From: Fibrobacterota bacterium
GTDB lineage: Bacteria > Fibrobacterota > Chitinivibrionia > Chitinivibrionales > Chitinispirillaceae
Assembly: GCA_023436205.1 (NCBI GenBank)
Contig: JAEZKC010000072.1
Location: forward strand, 87,825 to 151,824
Reading direction: 5' to 3'
DNA: 64,000 bases
A program made the position numbers and the translations under genes. Shown here in pieces: positions 44,454 to 53,371 of the stretch (positions are counted from its first letter, which is position 1; every line of letters starts with the position of its first letter). Under the pieces are notes generated by a model, which saw only the letters and a list, made by a program, of their open reading frames with translations, made no database searches and had not been told where the DNA came from.

Positions 44454-47372
44454 TTACCATACTTTCAGATGATCTGTTTTTTCAAATCCGTCAAATTCAG
44501 ATCTGATGATGTACATTCCACACCTGATTCCAGTAAGAGGGATTTCCATTCTGTCAACACCAGCCATGTTGTTGAATTTCCTGGAGAACACTTTCCTGCC
44601 GTTTAAGGAGAATATGGTTATTGTAAGATGGTTTGCTCCAGGTGCAGTAATGTTAAGAACCCGTTTGGCGGAATTGTAGGTGCACGTTGATCTTCCTTTA
44701 TCAGTCCTGAGTGATTGGGCTGGCGTCAGTATGTCGAGAGTGATTTTATCAACATTCGGGCCATCCTGACCGTTTATGGTTGCCAGAGTGATAATGCTTG
44801 CTCCTTGCGGCAGTGTCAGTTTGACCTGTTTCGGTTGCCAGGTTGTCCAATCTGTGGTAGCTTCAAAATCGAGTGCTGCTATCTGCTGGGTGCCGTTTAC
44901 CGAAACAGACAAAGCCCTTGCGGTACCCGAACCGTTGGAAAAGGTAACGATGATAGTTTTTTCGCCTGCCTCATCGGCATAAACCGGTAGTTCGACCGAT
45001 GCTGCTGCGGCATTGAAATTGACGTATGCATCACCTGTAAATCCGGTGTTTTTAGTCTCCAGCACTGCTTCCTTCAGCGTGCCGTTTTCCGCCTGGTAAA
45101 CCAATTTGTCTATTGGCAGAAAAGAAGCAGAAGCTGAGATGTTGTTGCTCAGGGAGGAAATGGCCCAGGAAGCACCCGTGCCGGCATGGTCACCGGACCA
45201 TTCCTTGAAAGTCCAGCCCTTGGAGGGAACAGCAGTCAAGGTTACATTTGAACCTTCAACAAGCGAAGAGCCTTCAGGAGACTGGGTTATGGTTCCACCG
45301 GGTGCTGGCAGTTTGGTGATGGTGTAGTATTTCCGTGTGTCCTGAACGAAGTATGCAGAGATGGTTTTGTTTGCATTCATGGTGACGGTTGCCGGGTTAG
45401 TGCTTCCGGAGAGGTCGCCGCCCCAGCGGTCAAAAAGGTATCCATTGGCTGCAGTTGCCGTTACAGTTATTGCTTGATTTTCTTGAAAAGTGCCACTGGC
45501 AGGGGTAATGCTCCCCTGTCCCTGTGCAACAGATGTTGCAAGAGTAAAAGATTTGCCACTGCTGCTGACATACATGTTGGGCTTAGGCGCCTTGTCGGCT
45601 CCGTTACCGAGGAAAAAGCCCAGATGCGGGGGCTGGTTGTAGGAGGACTGCTGAGAGGCTATGCCGGCTCTATACATCGGATCATGCATGAGCGTGTAGA
45701 GCCGGTGAGTGGTGGTGGCGGTCGTAGTGTACAGGTACAGCTTTGCAGCTCCGTCATGAAGGATAACCTCTTCGCGCCAGTCACCCAGAAGGTCAGCTGA
45801 TATGTTGGGAGTTTTCTTTGTGCCGTTGCATGAATTACCGTTTAGAGTAACCAGTGTGGATGTGCCATTTCCATTCCACTTGGAAATGACATTGCCATCC
45901 AGAAGCTCATCCTGCAGATCTCCATCCCAGTAAACGCGGAAGTTAACAGATCCCTTATTTGAGCTGATTTTTACATTTTTACAGTTGTATGTTCCATCGG
46001 TGGCACTTGACCACATCTCATAGCCTACATGGGTGGCATCAATATCTGCAGCGATACCGCGTCCTACATCGGAAGCGGCGGAAACCGGACGTCCCCATAT
46101 CGTCTTTCCTGTAGCGGCTTCGGCGAGATAGGAACCGTTTGAATTCGCTGCGGCACCCTCCCTTACCAACCACAGTTCGATTCCAGCCCGGGAAGGATCC
46201 ATGTCTCCGATGTGATTGGCATCACCATGACCCATTTTATTGACCCATAAGAGCTTCCCGTCATCATCGATTGCCGAAGCTCCAAAGATTATTTCATCTT
46301 TCCCGTCATTGTCGACATCCCCAGCCATAATAGAATGGTTTCCCTGTCCGGCAGCAGCTGAATTACCGCTTGCATTTGAATCAAAGAACCAGCGTTGAGT
46401 CAGCTTGCCTTCTCGCCAGTCCCATGCCGCGCAGGTAAGGCGGGTGTAGTAGCCACGCTGAAAAACCATGCTCGGACGTTTGCCATCCAGCCACGCAGTA
46501 GTGGCGTTGAAACGGTCAACCCGGTTTCCATAACTGTCACCCCAACTGCTTACAGTACCTCTAGCTGGTGTATAGTTTACGGTGGCCATCTCTTTTCCGG
46601 TTTTTCCATTAAAAACAGTGAGGTATTCAGGTCCTGTGAGGACGTAACCGCTTGAATTGCGATAATCTGCATTGTCATCATCATTTGCCGCAGGGCCGAG
46701 TTTAAGAAATGCCCCGGTACCATCTTTAGTCCCGGGGGCCGTTTTGCAGGCGACTTCAGCAAAACCGTCGCCATCGTAGTCGTATACCTGGTGCTGGGTA
46801 TAGTGGGCACCACCCCTGATGTTCACCCCAAGATCGATCTTCCATAGGCAGGTGCCATTGAGTTTGTATGCGTGAAGGTAAACTTTGTCGACAACTCCGG
46901 ATTGCGAATTGTCTTTTGTGTTGTTCGGTTCATATTTCACGACAAGCTCATATTCTCCATCACCGTCAAGATCTCCCACGTTAATATCATTTGGAGCATA
47001 GATACTTGATGGGCGCTGAAGGTTGATGGTCAGGCAGTTTGATGCCCATACGGTAACTTCTTTAGAGGCGGCCTGTTCAACACCGCCAATGACCGGGCGA
47101 ACCGAGTACTTGGCACTTGTGCTTCCGGAGTTGTCCACAAGGTTGGTTGCACCAGTAATAGGGCTGGAATTCACCTTGGTAGTGCCACGATAGACGTTGA
47201 AGGCGATTCCGGCAGGATCGTTACCCATCAAACGCCAGCTTAAATAAACGTTGCTTCCTCCGGTGCTGACCGCAACCAACCCACGATCCAGTGATTCCAA
47301 TTGCCGCTGAGCAAAGGAGTGTGAAAACAGTGCTGTCAGTATGATTAAGCAAACGGTTACTTTTAAGCGCAT
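44454..47372 (-). CDS. Rhamnogalacturonan lyase (PL11) with B repeats, CBM and sorting tail
   Basis: 972 residues. Signal peptide 1-21 (FSHSFAQ). A short FN3-like N-terminal part (LVAVSTGGSNVYLSWRLMG), then the PL11 eight-bladed propeller, about 110-610, with calcium-loop repeats DGDGEYELV, DYDGDGFAEVACKT, DVDNDGKDEIIFGA and the hallmark segments MGHGDANHIGDMDP and DLLGDWREEVI, ending MYRAGIASQQSSYNQPPHLGFF. It matches YesW/YesX-type enzymes, which cleave the alternating rhamnose-galacturonate backbone of rhamnogalacturonan I. Two B repeats (604-747), CBM (754-877) and tail (904-972) complete the protein. GGGAGG site. Promoter of CGAAC type at 47420-47481; first gene of a unit that continues, past a strong hairpin, to 41902 and 39705. 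Confidence 0.92.
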   Translation of the reverse strand: MRLKVTVCLIILTALFSHSFAQRQLESLDRGLVAVSTGGSNVYLSWRLMGNDPAGIAFNVYRGTTKVNSSPITGATNLVDNSGSTSAKYSVRPVIGGVEQAASKEVTVWASNCLTINLQRPSSIYAPNDINVGDLDGDGEYELVVKYEPNNTKDNSQSGVVDKVYLHAYKLNGTCLWKIDLGVNIRGGAHYTQHQVYDYDGDGFAEVACKTAPGTKDGTGAFLKLGPAANDDDNADYRNSSGYVLTGPEYLTVFNGKTGKEMATVNYTPARGTVSSWGDSYGNRVDRFNATTAWLDGKRPSMVFQRGYYTRLTCAAWDWREGKLTQRWFFDSNASGNSAAAGQGNHSIMAGDVDNDGKDEIIFGASAIDDDGKLLWVNKMGHGDANHIGDMDPSRAGIELWLVREGAAANSNGSYLAEAATGKTIWGRPVSAASDVGRGIAADIDATHVGYEMWSSATDGTYNCKNVKISSNKGSVNFRVYWDGDLQDELLDGNVISKWNGNGTSTLVTLNGNSCNGTKKTPNISADLLGDWREEVILHDGAAKLYLYTTTATTTHRLYTLMHDPMYRAGIASQQSSYNQPPHLGFFLGNGADKAPKPNMYVSSSGKSFTLATSVAQGQGSITPASGTFQENQAITVTATAANGYLFDRWGGDLSGSTNPATVTMNANKTISAYFVQDTRKYYTITKLPAPGGTITQSPEGSSLVEGSNVTLTAVPSKGWTFKEWSGDHAGTGASWAISSLSNNISASASFLPIDKLVYQAENGTLKEAVLETKNTGFTGDAYVNFNAAAASVELPVYADEAGEKTIIVTFSNGSGTARALSVSVNGTQQIAALDFEATTDWTTWQPKQVKLTLPQGASIITLATINGQDGPNVDKITLDILTPAQSLRTDKGRSTCTYNSAKRVLNITAPGANHLTITIFSLNGRKVFSRKFNNMAGVDRMEIPLTGIRCGMYIIRSEFDGFEKTDHLKVW

Positions 47373-47419
47373 TATCCTTGCCTCCCTATTGATGTTGTCG
47401 CCTGAAACTTGCTTTGATA

Positions 47420-47481
47420 ATTATAATCAAAAAAAGTCTCAGACGCACTAAAAAAGATAATTGTTGAAAATTTTTACGAAC
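47420..47481 (-). promoter_or_regulatory. Phased CGAAC-type promoter of the PL11 gene
   Basis: Plus-strand reading: -10 ATTATA (47420-47425), 17 bases, ACGCAC (47443-47448), 28 bases, CGAAC (47477-47481) within TTTTTACGAAC. A second element TTTTCCGAAC lies at 47546-47555. Confidence 0.65.
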
Positions 47482-47665
47482 GCAGACTCGCATAAGTCTT
47501 TGATAATTCGATAAATTCTGATGTGAGATAAATTTGTAATTTATGTTTTCCGAACTAACTGTGGCCAATAAGGATTGTGTTGAAAGAAAACAGTTCTGCT
47601 AACTGAAGGTTTTTAATGATGAGGCATTACTGAGAGCAAATCTGAGCTCTGGGTGTTAACTGACA

Positions 47666-47691
47666 TAGAAGGGGGGGGCGCCCCCCTTCTA
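47666..47691 (-). terminator. Terminator-like hairpin after the lyase gene at 47773
   Basis: TAGAAGGGGGG (47666-47676) pairs with CCCCCCTTCTA (47681-47691) around a 4-base loop: an 11-base perfect stem about 80 bases after the stop. No long U-tract. Confidence 0.65.
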
Positions 47692-47772
47692 TTATGAATA
47701 CACCACAGTTTCAAACGGGTGCCTTGTCTCTGATGTTTCACCCTGCATCTTATGGTGTTACTACAACTGTCC

Positions 47773-50289
47773 TCAAAGCAAATTGATGTACTCAGTTTTG
47801 ACTGAACCATCGCACTCCAGTTTGATCAGATATACACCACTGTTTGCATTTGTAAGAGGAATCGCTGCAAGTCCGTCTCCCGATCCGGTGTTTAATTTTC
47901 TGGAAAACACCTTTTTACCATTCAGGGAAAAAATGTTCACTTTTAGATTTTTCGATCCGGAATTATGAATGAAAAGTGTTCTTTGGGCCGGATTGTAAGA
48001 TAGAACCGATTCTGCTTTTCTAGTTTGGTGTATTATTGCTGCAGTGGTTTGATCGAAGGCGATCTTATCAATGTTCGGACCATCCTGACCGTTTACGGTT
48101 GCAAGGGTGATAATGCTTGCCCCCTGCGGCAGGAACAGTTTGACCTGCTTAGACTGCCAGGTTGCCCAGTCTGTGGTAGCCTCAAAATCAAGTGAAGCGA
48201 TCTGCGGAGTGCCGTTTACCAAGACAGACAGTGCCCTTGCAGCACCCGAGCCGTTCGTAAAAGTAATTACCATCGTCTTTTCGCCTTCTGCATCGGCATA
48301 TACCGGGATATCAATGGAGGCGGCAGCAGCATTATAATTGACATAAGCCTCACCTGTATAGCCGGCGTTTTTGGTCTCCAGTACAGCTTCTTTCAGTACA
48401 CCATTTTCGGCCTGATACACCACTTTATCAATCGGTAGAAAAGAAGCCGCGACAGAGACGTTGCTGCTCAGGGAGGAAATGGACCAGGTGGCATTTGTGC
48501 CGGTGTGGTCCCCTGACCATCCGCTGAAAGTCCACCCTTTGGAGGGAACTGCTGTTAAAGTCACATTTGAGCCTTCAACCACTGAAGAGCCTTCAGGAGA
48601 CTGGGTTATGCTGCCACCGGGTGCGGCCTGTTTCGTGATGGTATAGTATTTCCGTGTGTCCTGGACAAAGTAGGCAGATATGGTTTTGTTTGCGCTCATG
48701 GTGATGGTGGCAGGGTTGGTGCTTCCGGACAAATCGCCGCCCCAGCGGTCAAAGAGCCAGCCACTGGCGGGGGTTGCGGTTACCGTAACACTTTGTCCGC
48801 TTGTATAGCTTCCGCTTGCCGGAGCCACACTGCCTTGTCCCTGAGCAACAGAAGAGGTAAGATTGTATTTCTGTGTAGTTGTAGTAAAGTCACCGGCAAG
48901 CTCATTGAGGTACATCTCTAAATTAGTGTAACCTTCAGTTGAAAGATTGGTTTTGTTCCCATCTGATGCGTTCGATGGATTGAGGCCTCGTGCAGTTTCC
49001 CAAGTATTGGGCATGCCGTCACCATCAGTGTCCCAATCGGCAGGTCTCTTAATTACAGGGTAATTTTCCAGTCCTCCGCAGTCCTTTTCGTTGTCGATAA
49101 GTCCCGGATAGCCGGTTCTGCTGCCTTTATAGGTGTACGTGCCGTTTTTCACTTCCTGGATAATTCGTTTGTCATGGTCATCAAGCATGGGCCTGTTACA
49201 GCCTACATCCAATAGAACACTCTCGTAAGCAGCGCCAGCGGTCTGAGTGGTAACGTAGGGTTCAAAAAACTGTTTGTTGACGAATACAGTCCAGTTGACA
49301 CTGCTCTCAGTTCTGTTTATGTAGGTTATTTTTCTGCCCTTGTCCTGGCTCGACTCATCAAAAACTCCCGGCATGACATTCCCTGTGAAATAGTAGCTTT
49401 GAGTACCGGGGAAGTTTTCAATTTGCGCATTCAGGGCAACCTTGATCTGAACGGCCGGTCCGGGTTTGTAGTAATTATTGACAAAGTTTACCTGATGCGC
49501 GCCGCCGTCGGTGGTCCGGCCTCTCCAGTTGTATACAACGTTGTTACGAATATCCAGTCTCCCTGCGAATTCCATGGGACTCTTGCTGAGCCCGCCTGCC
49601 AGACTCCAGTTTCTTCCTGCACAGTGCGCCAGGAGGTTGTGGTGGAAACTGCCCTTGTCACCACTGATGCTGGCAGCAAAACCATGTTGTTTGCCTGCAG
49701 GATACTTATTGTGACCGGCTTCATTGAGTGCTTCCGAGATAAGGGTTCTCTGCAGGGTGATGTTCTTGGCTCCGCGGGAGCTGAATGCTTCATCGATTGT
49801 CCAGCTGATCGAGCAGTGATCGAAAATCGCACTGTCACCTGATGCCATCCCCATACCATCCATCGTCTCTCCTGAACTGGTACCAATGCGTGTGCGGATA
49901 TGGCGTACAATCACATTGGAGCCACCGATCATTCCGAATGTCCACCCGTGGAGACAGATTCCCTTTCCTGGTGCAGTTTGACCGGCAATAGTGACGAATC
50001 CATTATTTTTGGTCCCGGTGATGGATAGTTTTGACTTGAGATTAATAACTCCGGAAACGTCAAATATGATGGTCCTTGGGCCGGTCTGATCCAGTGCATC
50101 GCGAAAACTTCCGGGGCCGGCATCGTTGAGGTTGGTTACCTTTATCACCCGTCCCCCGCGGCCACCTTTTGCGACACGTCCATACCCCTCTGCTGTGGGG
50201 AATGCCTTCAGTTGAGAAAATGCTTCCGAACTTATAAAGAGAATACTGATAAAAAGAAAAAACAGACGTTTTGGCTTTGCTGTAAACAT
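47773..50289 (-). CDS. Secreted pectate lyase (PL1) with Ca-type repeats, B repeats, CBM and sorting tail
   Basis: 838 residues from the ATG at 50289, supported by GGGGAGGG nine bases upstream, the signal peptide (FFLFISILFISSEAFSQ) and a promoter lying inside the longer open frame. PL1 helix about 28-400 of the GGRGGRVIKVTNL type, with IAGQTAPGKGICL, FDHCSISWTIDEAFSSRGAK, FHHNLLAHCAGRNWSLAGG. The stretch FSSRGAKNITLQRTLISEAL is the same as in 14872, so these two PL1 domains are close relatives. DTDGDGMPNTWETARGLNP (about 420), two B repeats (473-613), CBM YQAENG (620-743), tail (770-838). It therefore pairs a 14872-type catalytic part with the common cassette instead of the 14872 tail. Confidence 0.9.
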   Translation of the reverse strand: MFTAKPKRLFFLFISILFISSEAFSQLKAFPTAEGYGRVAKGGRGGRVIKVTNLNDAGPGSFRDALDQTGPRTIIFDVSGVINLKSKLSITGTKNNGFVTIAGQTAPGKGICLHGWTFGMIGGSNVIVRHIRTRIGTSSGETMDGMGMASGDSAIFDHCSISWTIDEAFSSRGAKNITLQRTLISEALNEAGHNKYPAGKQHGFAASISGDKGSFHHNLLAHCAGRNWSLAGGLSKSPMEFAGRLDIRNNVVYNWRGRTTDGGAHQVNFVNNYYKPGPAVQIKVALNAQIENFPGTQSYYFTGNVMPGVFDESSQDKGRKITYINRTESSVNWTVFVNKQFFEPYVTTQTAGAAYESVLLDVGCNRPMLDDHDKRIIQEVKNGTYTYKGSRTGYPGLIDNEKDCGGLENYPVIKRPADWDTDGDGMPNTWETARGLNPSNASDGNKTNLSTEGYTNLEMYLNELAGDFTTTTQKYNLTSSVAQGQGSVAPASGSYTSGQSVTVTATPASGWLFDRWGGDLSGSTNPATITMSANKTISAYFVQDTRKYYTITKQAAPGGSITQSPEGSSVVEGSNVTLTAVPSKGWTFSGWSGDHTGTNATWSISSLSSNVSVAASFLPIDKVVYQAENGVLKEAVLETKNAGYTGEAYVNYNAAAASIDIPVYADAEGEKTMVITFTNGSGAARALSVLVNGTPQIASLDFEATTDWATWQSKQVKLFLPQGASIITLATVNGQDGPNIDKIAFDQTTAAIIHQTRKAESVLSYNPAQRTLFIHNSGSKNLKVNIFSLNGKKVFSRKLNTGSGDGLAAIPLTNANSGVYLIKLECDGSVKTEYINLL

Positions 50290-50677
50290 TTTAAGTCCCT
50301 CCCCTTCGGATGTGAATGAATTATCGATTTTCATGTTAGTATAATGCAAAAAGGACAAAAATGCACCACATATTTGGTTTTTCCGAACAAGCTTCCACAT
50401 AACACATTGAATTTATTGTGATTGAATTAGATGTTTTTTTACAAGTTTTCTGTATTTACGTACAATTTGATTGCGGCTGCTGCTTGGGAAGATTCGCTTT
50501 GGAATACAGTTGATTCTTTTTGTTGATACCTGTTATCTGACATTGGCAATAATAGGCTGTAAATTCATAACAGCTCAAAGTTCAAGAATTATGAAGACAT
50601 GATTACGAGAGTGTGGGTAGGATAAAGAGGGGCACAGTTCCTGCACCCCTCCGGTAAAAACTCTATGACAAGGGCAA
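50290..50677. other. Intergenic region with a CGAAC-type promoter and a hairpin
   Basis: Promoter at 50338-50388. A hairpin GAGGGG (50627-50632) / CCCCTC (50646-50651) follows the gene at 50678 by about 30 bases on the minus strand and may terminate it. CTGTATTTACGTACA near 50440 is reminiscent of the CTGTACT operator but imperfect. Confidence 0.5.
50338..50388 (-). promoter_or_regulatory. Phased CGAAC-type promoter of the lyase gene at 47773
   Basis: Plus-strand reading: -10 AGTATA (50338-50343), 17 bases, ATGCAC (50361-50366), 17 bases, CGAAC (50384-50388) within TTTTTCCGAACAA. The upstream gap is one helical turn shorter than in the promoters at 3455, 17692 and 47420. Confidence 0.65.
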
Positions 50678-52804
50678 TTAGAGTACATTCATATACTTTG
50701 TTGTAACCGATCCCTCATACTCAAGTCTGATCAGGTAAATGCCGCTATTGAAACCGGAAAGGGGAATCTCCATGGTGCCGATTCTGGAGCTGGCACTGAT
50801 TTCTCTGGAAAACACCTTTTTTCCATTCAGGGAAAAGATGTTTACTTTCAGATTTTTTGTTTTCATGTTCTGTATGGAGATTGTCTTATTTAGCTGATTG
50901 TATGATAAAACAGATTCTGTTCTTTTAACTCCATGCGTTGTTGTCCCGGTAGTTTGGTCAAAGGCAATCTTGTCAATGTTCGGCCCATCCTGACCATTTA
51001 TGGTTGCCAGAGTGATAACGCTTGCACCTTGGGGCAGGGTCAGTTTGACCTGCTTTGGTTGCCAGGTGGTCCAGTCTGTGGTAGCTTCAAAATCAAGTGA
51101 AGCTGTTTGCTGGGTGCCGTTTACCGAGACAGACAATGCCCTTGCCGTACCCGAGCCGTTGGCGAAGGTAATCACTACGGTTTTTTCACCAGCGGCATCA
51201 GCAAAAACAGGGATCTCAACCGATGATGCTGTGGCGTTGAAATTGATGTATGCTTCACCTGTAAACCCGATGTTTTTGGTTTCCACCACCGCTTCCGTTA
51301 GTATGCCGTTTTCCGCTTGGTAAACCAGCTTGTCGACCGGCAGAAAGGAAGCTGAAACAGAGATGTTGCTGCTCAGGGAGGGTATGGCCCAGGTGGCATT
51401 TGTGCCGGTATGATCACCTGACCATCCGCTGAAAGTCCATCCCTTGGAAGGGACAGCAGTTAAGGTTACATTCGATGCTTCAACCAGCGAAGAGCCTTCA
51501 GGAGACTGGGTTATGGTGCCGCCGGGTGCTGCCTGTTTGGTGATGGAATAGAATTTCCGTGTGTCCTGGATGAAATGCGCAGAGATGGTTTTGTTTGCAT
51601 TCATGGTGACGGTGGCAGGGTTGGTGCTTCCGGAAAGAGCGCCGCCCCAGTGGTCAAAAAGCCACCCTTGAGCTGGAGTTGCCGTTATTGTTACATTCTG
51701 ACCCTCGCTATAGGTTCCGCTTGTCGGGGTCACTGTGCCTTGTCCCTGTGCGACGGAAGCGGAAAGAGTAAAGATGGCTGTTGACGATAACGGATTTTCC
51801 AAGGTGGCTCCTGCACCGGTTTTGGAATTCGTCACCATGCTCTTTACCTCGGAATAGGCATATTTCTTATACTGATAAGGCGGGGTGAAAACCGTGTTGT
51901 AGCCATCGGTTTTGGTTCCATTAACATTGCAGTCTATTGTAAAAACACCTGCTTTGCCACCCGTGCTGATAAGCCCGGTGGGACTACCCACGTTGCTCTC
52001 GAAATAACACCCTTCCACCCGGACATTGGACATGAAACCTGCATAAGCTCCGCTTCCAACTTTGTTATAGTAGCTGTTCAGAACATGGATTTTTCCATAT
52101 CGGGTACGGGGGCAGCGGGAATTGACATTGTCCCACCAGCAGTATGCGTAGGTAACATTCAGTTTGCCGTGGCTGATCGATTCGTTGTCACTGGATCCTA
52201 TAAGGTTGGAAAGATTGTGGCTTCCACCAGTCACATAGGTGAACTTGCACCAGGAAGCGGTTACGTTGTCGGATCCCTTTACCACGTCAAAGTTCCCGTC
52301 TTCTCCTTCCATCACCGTACAGTGGTCAAACCAGATCCTTTTTGATCCCTGAATGCAGACAGCGTCCCAGTTCTGGTTTGAATTGGAATTTCCGGGCCCT
52401 CTGATAATAATGTTTCTGATTATCAGATTACTGACACCTGATATCTGAAATGAACATTTCACGGTAATGCCGGCCTTTACACCGATTATTGTCTTGTTGG
52501 ATTTAAAATTCAGAACGTCGCCACTGGTTCCCTTGTAGCCATTACCTACGTCGTTCATGACGTGGATCACTTTGGCGTCCGAGGATTCGACTGCAGCTTT
52601 CAGTTGTGCGAACGTTGTCACTTTCACAGGGGTGGCGTTTCCGCCGCCGGTGACTGGTCCTTTACTAGTCTGGCCGTCAAAGTTGGCCCAGCCAAAAGAG
52701 GTGTTTCCGTCCTGAGCCTGTAGCTGCAAAGTCCACACTAACACTGAAAACGTGCAAATGACTACTCGGGTTGTCATGTTCCAGGAGGCTCTTCCATTCT
52801 TCAT
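50678..52804 (-). CDS. Secreted pectate lyase (PL1, Pec_lyase_C type) with B repeats, CBM and sorting tail
   Basis: 708 residues. Signal peptide to about 31 (LQLQAQ). PL1 about 33-340: GWANFDGQTSKGPVTGGGN, IWFDHCTVMEGEDGNFDVVK, VTASWCKFTYVTGGSHNL, and SRCPRTRYGKIHVLNS with RxPxxR complete. It resembles the lyase at 29729 in the segment from SNLIGSSDNES to the YCWWDN strand. Two B repeats at 345-485, CBM6/35-like module YQAENG at 491-615, tail at 641-708 ending TTKYMNVL. GGAG site nine bases before the ATG. It is read alone from the CGAAC-type promoter at 52906-52957. Confidence 0.9.
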   Translation of the reverse strand: MKNGRASWNMTTRVVICTFSVLVWTLQLQAQDGNTSFGWANFDGQTSKGPVTGGGNATPVKVTTFAQLKAAVESSDAKVIHVMNDVGNGYKGTSGDVLNFKSNKTIIGVKAGITVKCSFQISGVSNLIIRNIIIRGPGNSNSNQNWDAVCIQGSKRIWFDHCTVMEGEDGNFDVVKGSDNVTASWCKFTYVTGGSHNLSNLIGSSDNESISHGKLNVTYAYCWWDNVNSRCPRTRYGKIHVLNSYYNKVGSGAYAGFMSNVRVEGCYFESNVGSPTGLISTGGKAGVFTIDCNVNGTKTDGYNTVFTPPYQYKKYAYSEVKSMVTNSKTGAGATLENPLSSTAIFTLSASVAQGQGTVTPTSGTYSEGQNVTITATPAQGWLFDHWGGALSGSTNPATVTMNANKTISAHFIQDTRKFYSITKQAAPGGTITQSPEGSSLVEASNVTLTAVPSKGWTFSGWSGDHTGTNATWAIPSLSSNISVSASFLPVDKLVYQAENGILTEAVVETKNIGFTGEAYINFNATASSVEIPVFADAAGEKTVVITFANGSGTARALSVSVNGTQQTASLDFEATTDWTTWQPKQVKLTLPQGASVITLATINGQDGPNIDKIAFDQTTGTTTHGVKRTESVLSYNQLNKTISIQNMKTKNLKVNIFSLNGKKVFSREISASSRIGTMEIPLSGFNSGIYLIRLEYEGSVTTKYMNVL

Positions 52805-52905
52805 TCTGCATCTCTCCTTCAGTGGGGTATGTGGTTGCTCATGTAAATGCTTGTCCGGATCTCAATGTTTTGTAAAGGTATATTGCTCCTTCTCGTCTAT
52901 TAGCT

Positions 52906-52966
52906 AGTATAAGGTAAAATGGATTGAAATGCACTGAATTGTTTTGAATTCCCGAACGGAATTCAA
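52906..52966 (-). promoter_or_regulatory. Phased CGAAC-type promoter with palindrome, gene at 50678
   Basis: Plus-strand reading: -10 AGTATA (52906-52911), 17 bases, ATGCAC (52929-52934), 18 bases, CGAAC (52953-52957). Here CGAAC is the exact centre of a perfect inverted repeat TTGAATTCC / GGAATTCAA (52944-52966), which suggests a dimeric regulator. Confidence 0.65.
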
Positions 52967-53309
52967 TTTAAGTTGTTGATTCATTTGGATTTAAATGTGT
53001 CAAAAATATTATAGTTGATTGTTTTTACGAACAAGTCGTGTTCCGCAGTGCCAAGTGTCTGTGTTAGGCGGCCGGGTTATCGAGTTATTTTGTCTGCTGG
53101 CATCTTTCCGGACCGCCATACCTTGACCCTTCCCCGTAGTCGCCATGATGTGCCTGGTTCGGAAAATTAGTGGTAAAAAATGGTGATTGATTTGGATTCG
53201 AAGAGAATTCACAGAGGTCCGGAACGGTATGTTTGTACCAAGATGAAAACGGGGTACTCGTTATGCGGGGATTCTATTTTTTTTAGGCGCGGCTGAATCT
53301 TCCGGATTA

Positions 53310-53345
53310 AAAATGAGAACAGAATATTTCAAGTGTTCTCATTTT
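53310..53345 (-). terminator. Terminator of the lipoprotein gene at 53372
   Basis: AAAATGAGAACA (53310-53321) and TGTTCTCATTTT (53334-53345) form a perfect 12-base stem. On the minus strand the stem ends in TCATTTTTAA, giving the needed U-rich end, 27 bases after the stop. Confidence 0.75.
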
Positions 53346-53371
53346 CGTGATCAAGTCTTAAGAGGATATTT

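Larger units (their letters stand above)
52805..53371. other. Intergenic region with promoter and terminator
   Basis: Holds the promoter of the lyase gene at 50678 (52906-52966), a second element TTTTTACGAACA (53022-53033) and the terminator of the lipoprotein gene (53310-53345). Nothing else recognised. Confidence 0.5.

Noticed and set aside
12518..51323. Recurrent plus-strand open frames of 60-170 codons opposite the CBM and B-repeat regions
   Set aside because: They appear at the same place in every cassette copy and simply mirror the strong codon bias of the minus-strand genes; no ribosome-binding sites or independent signatures.
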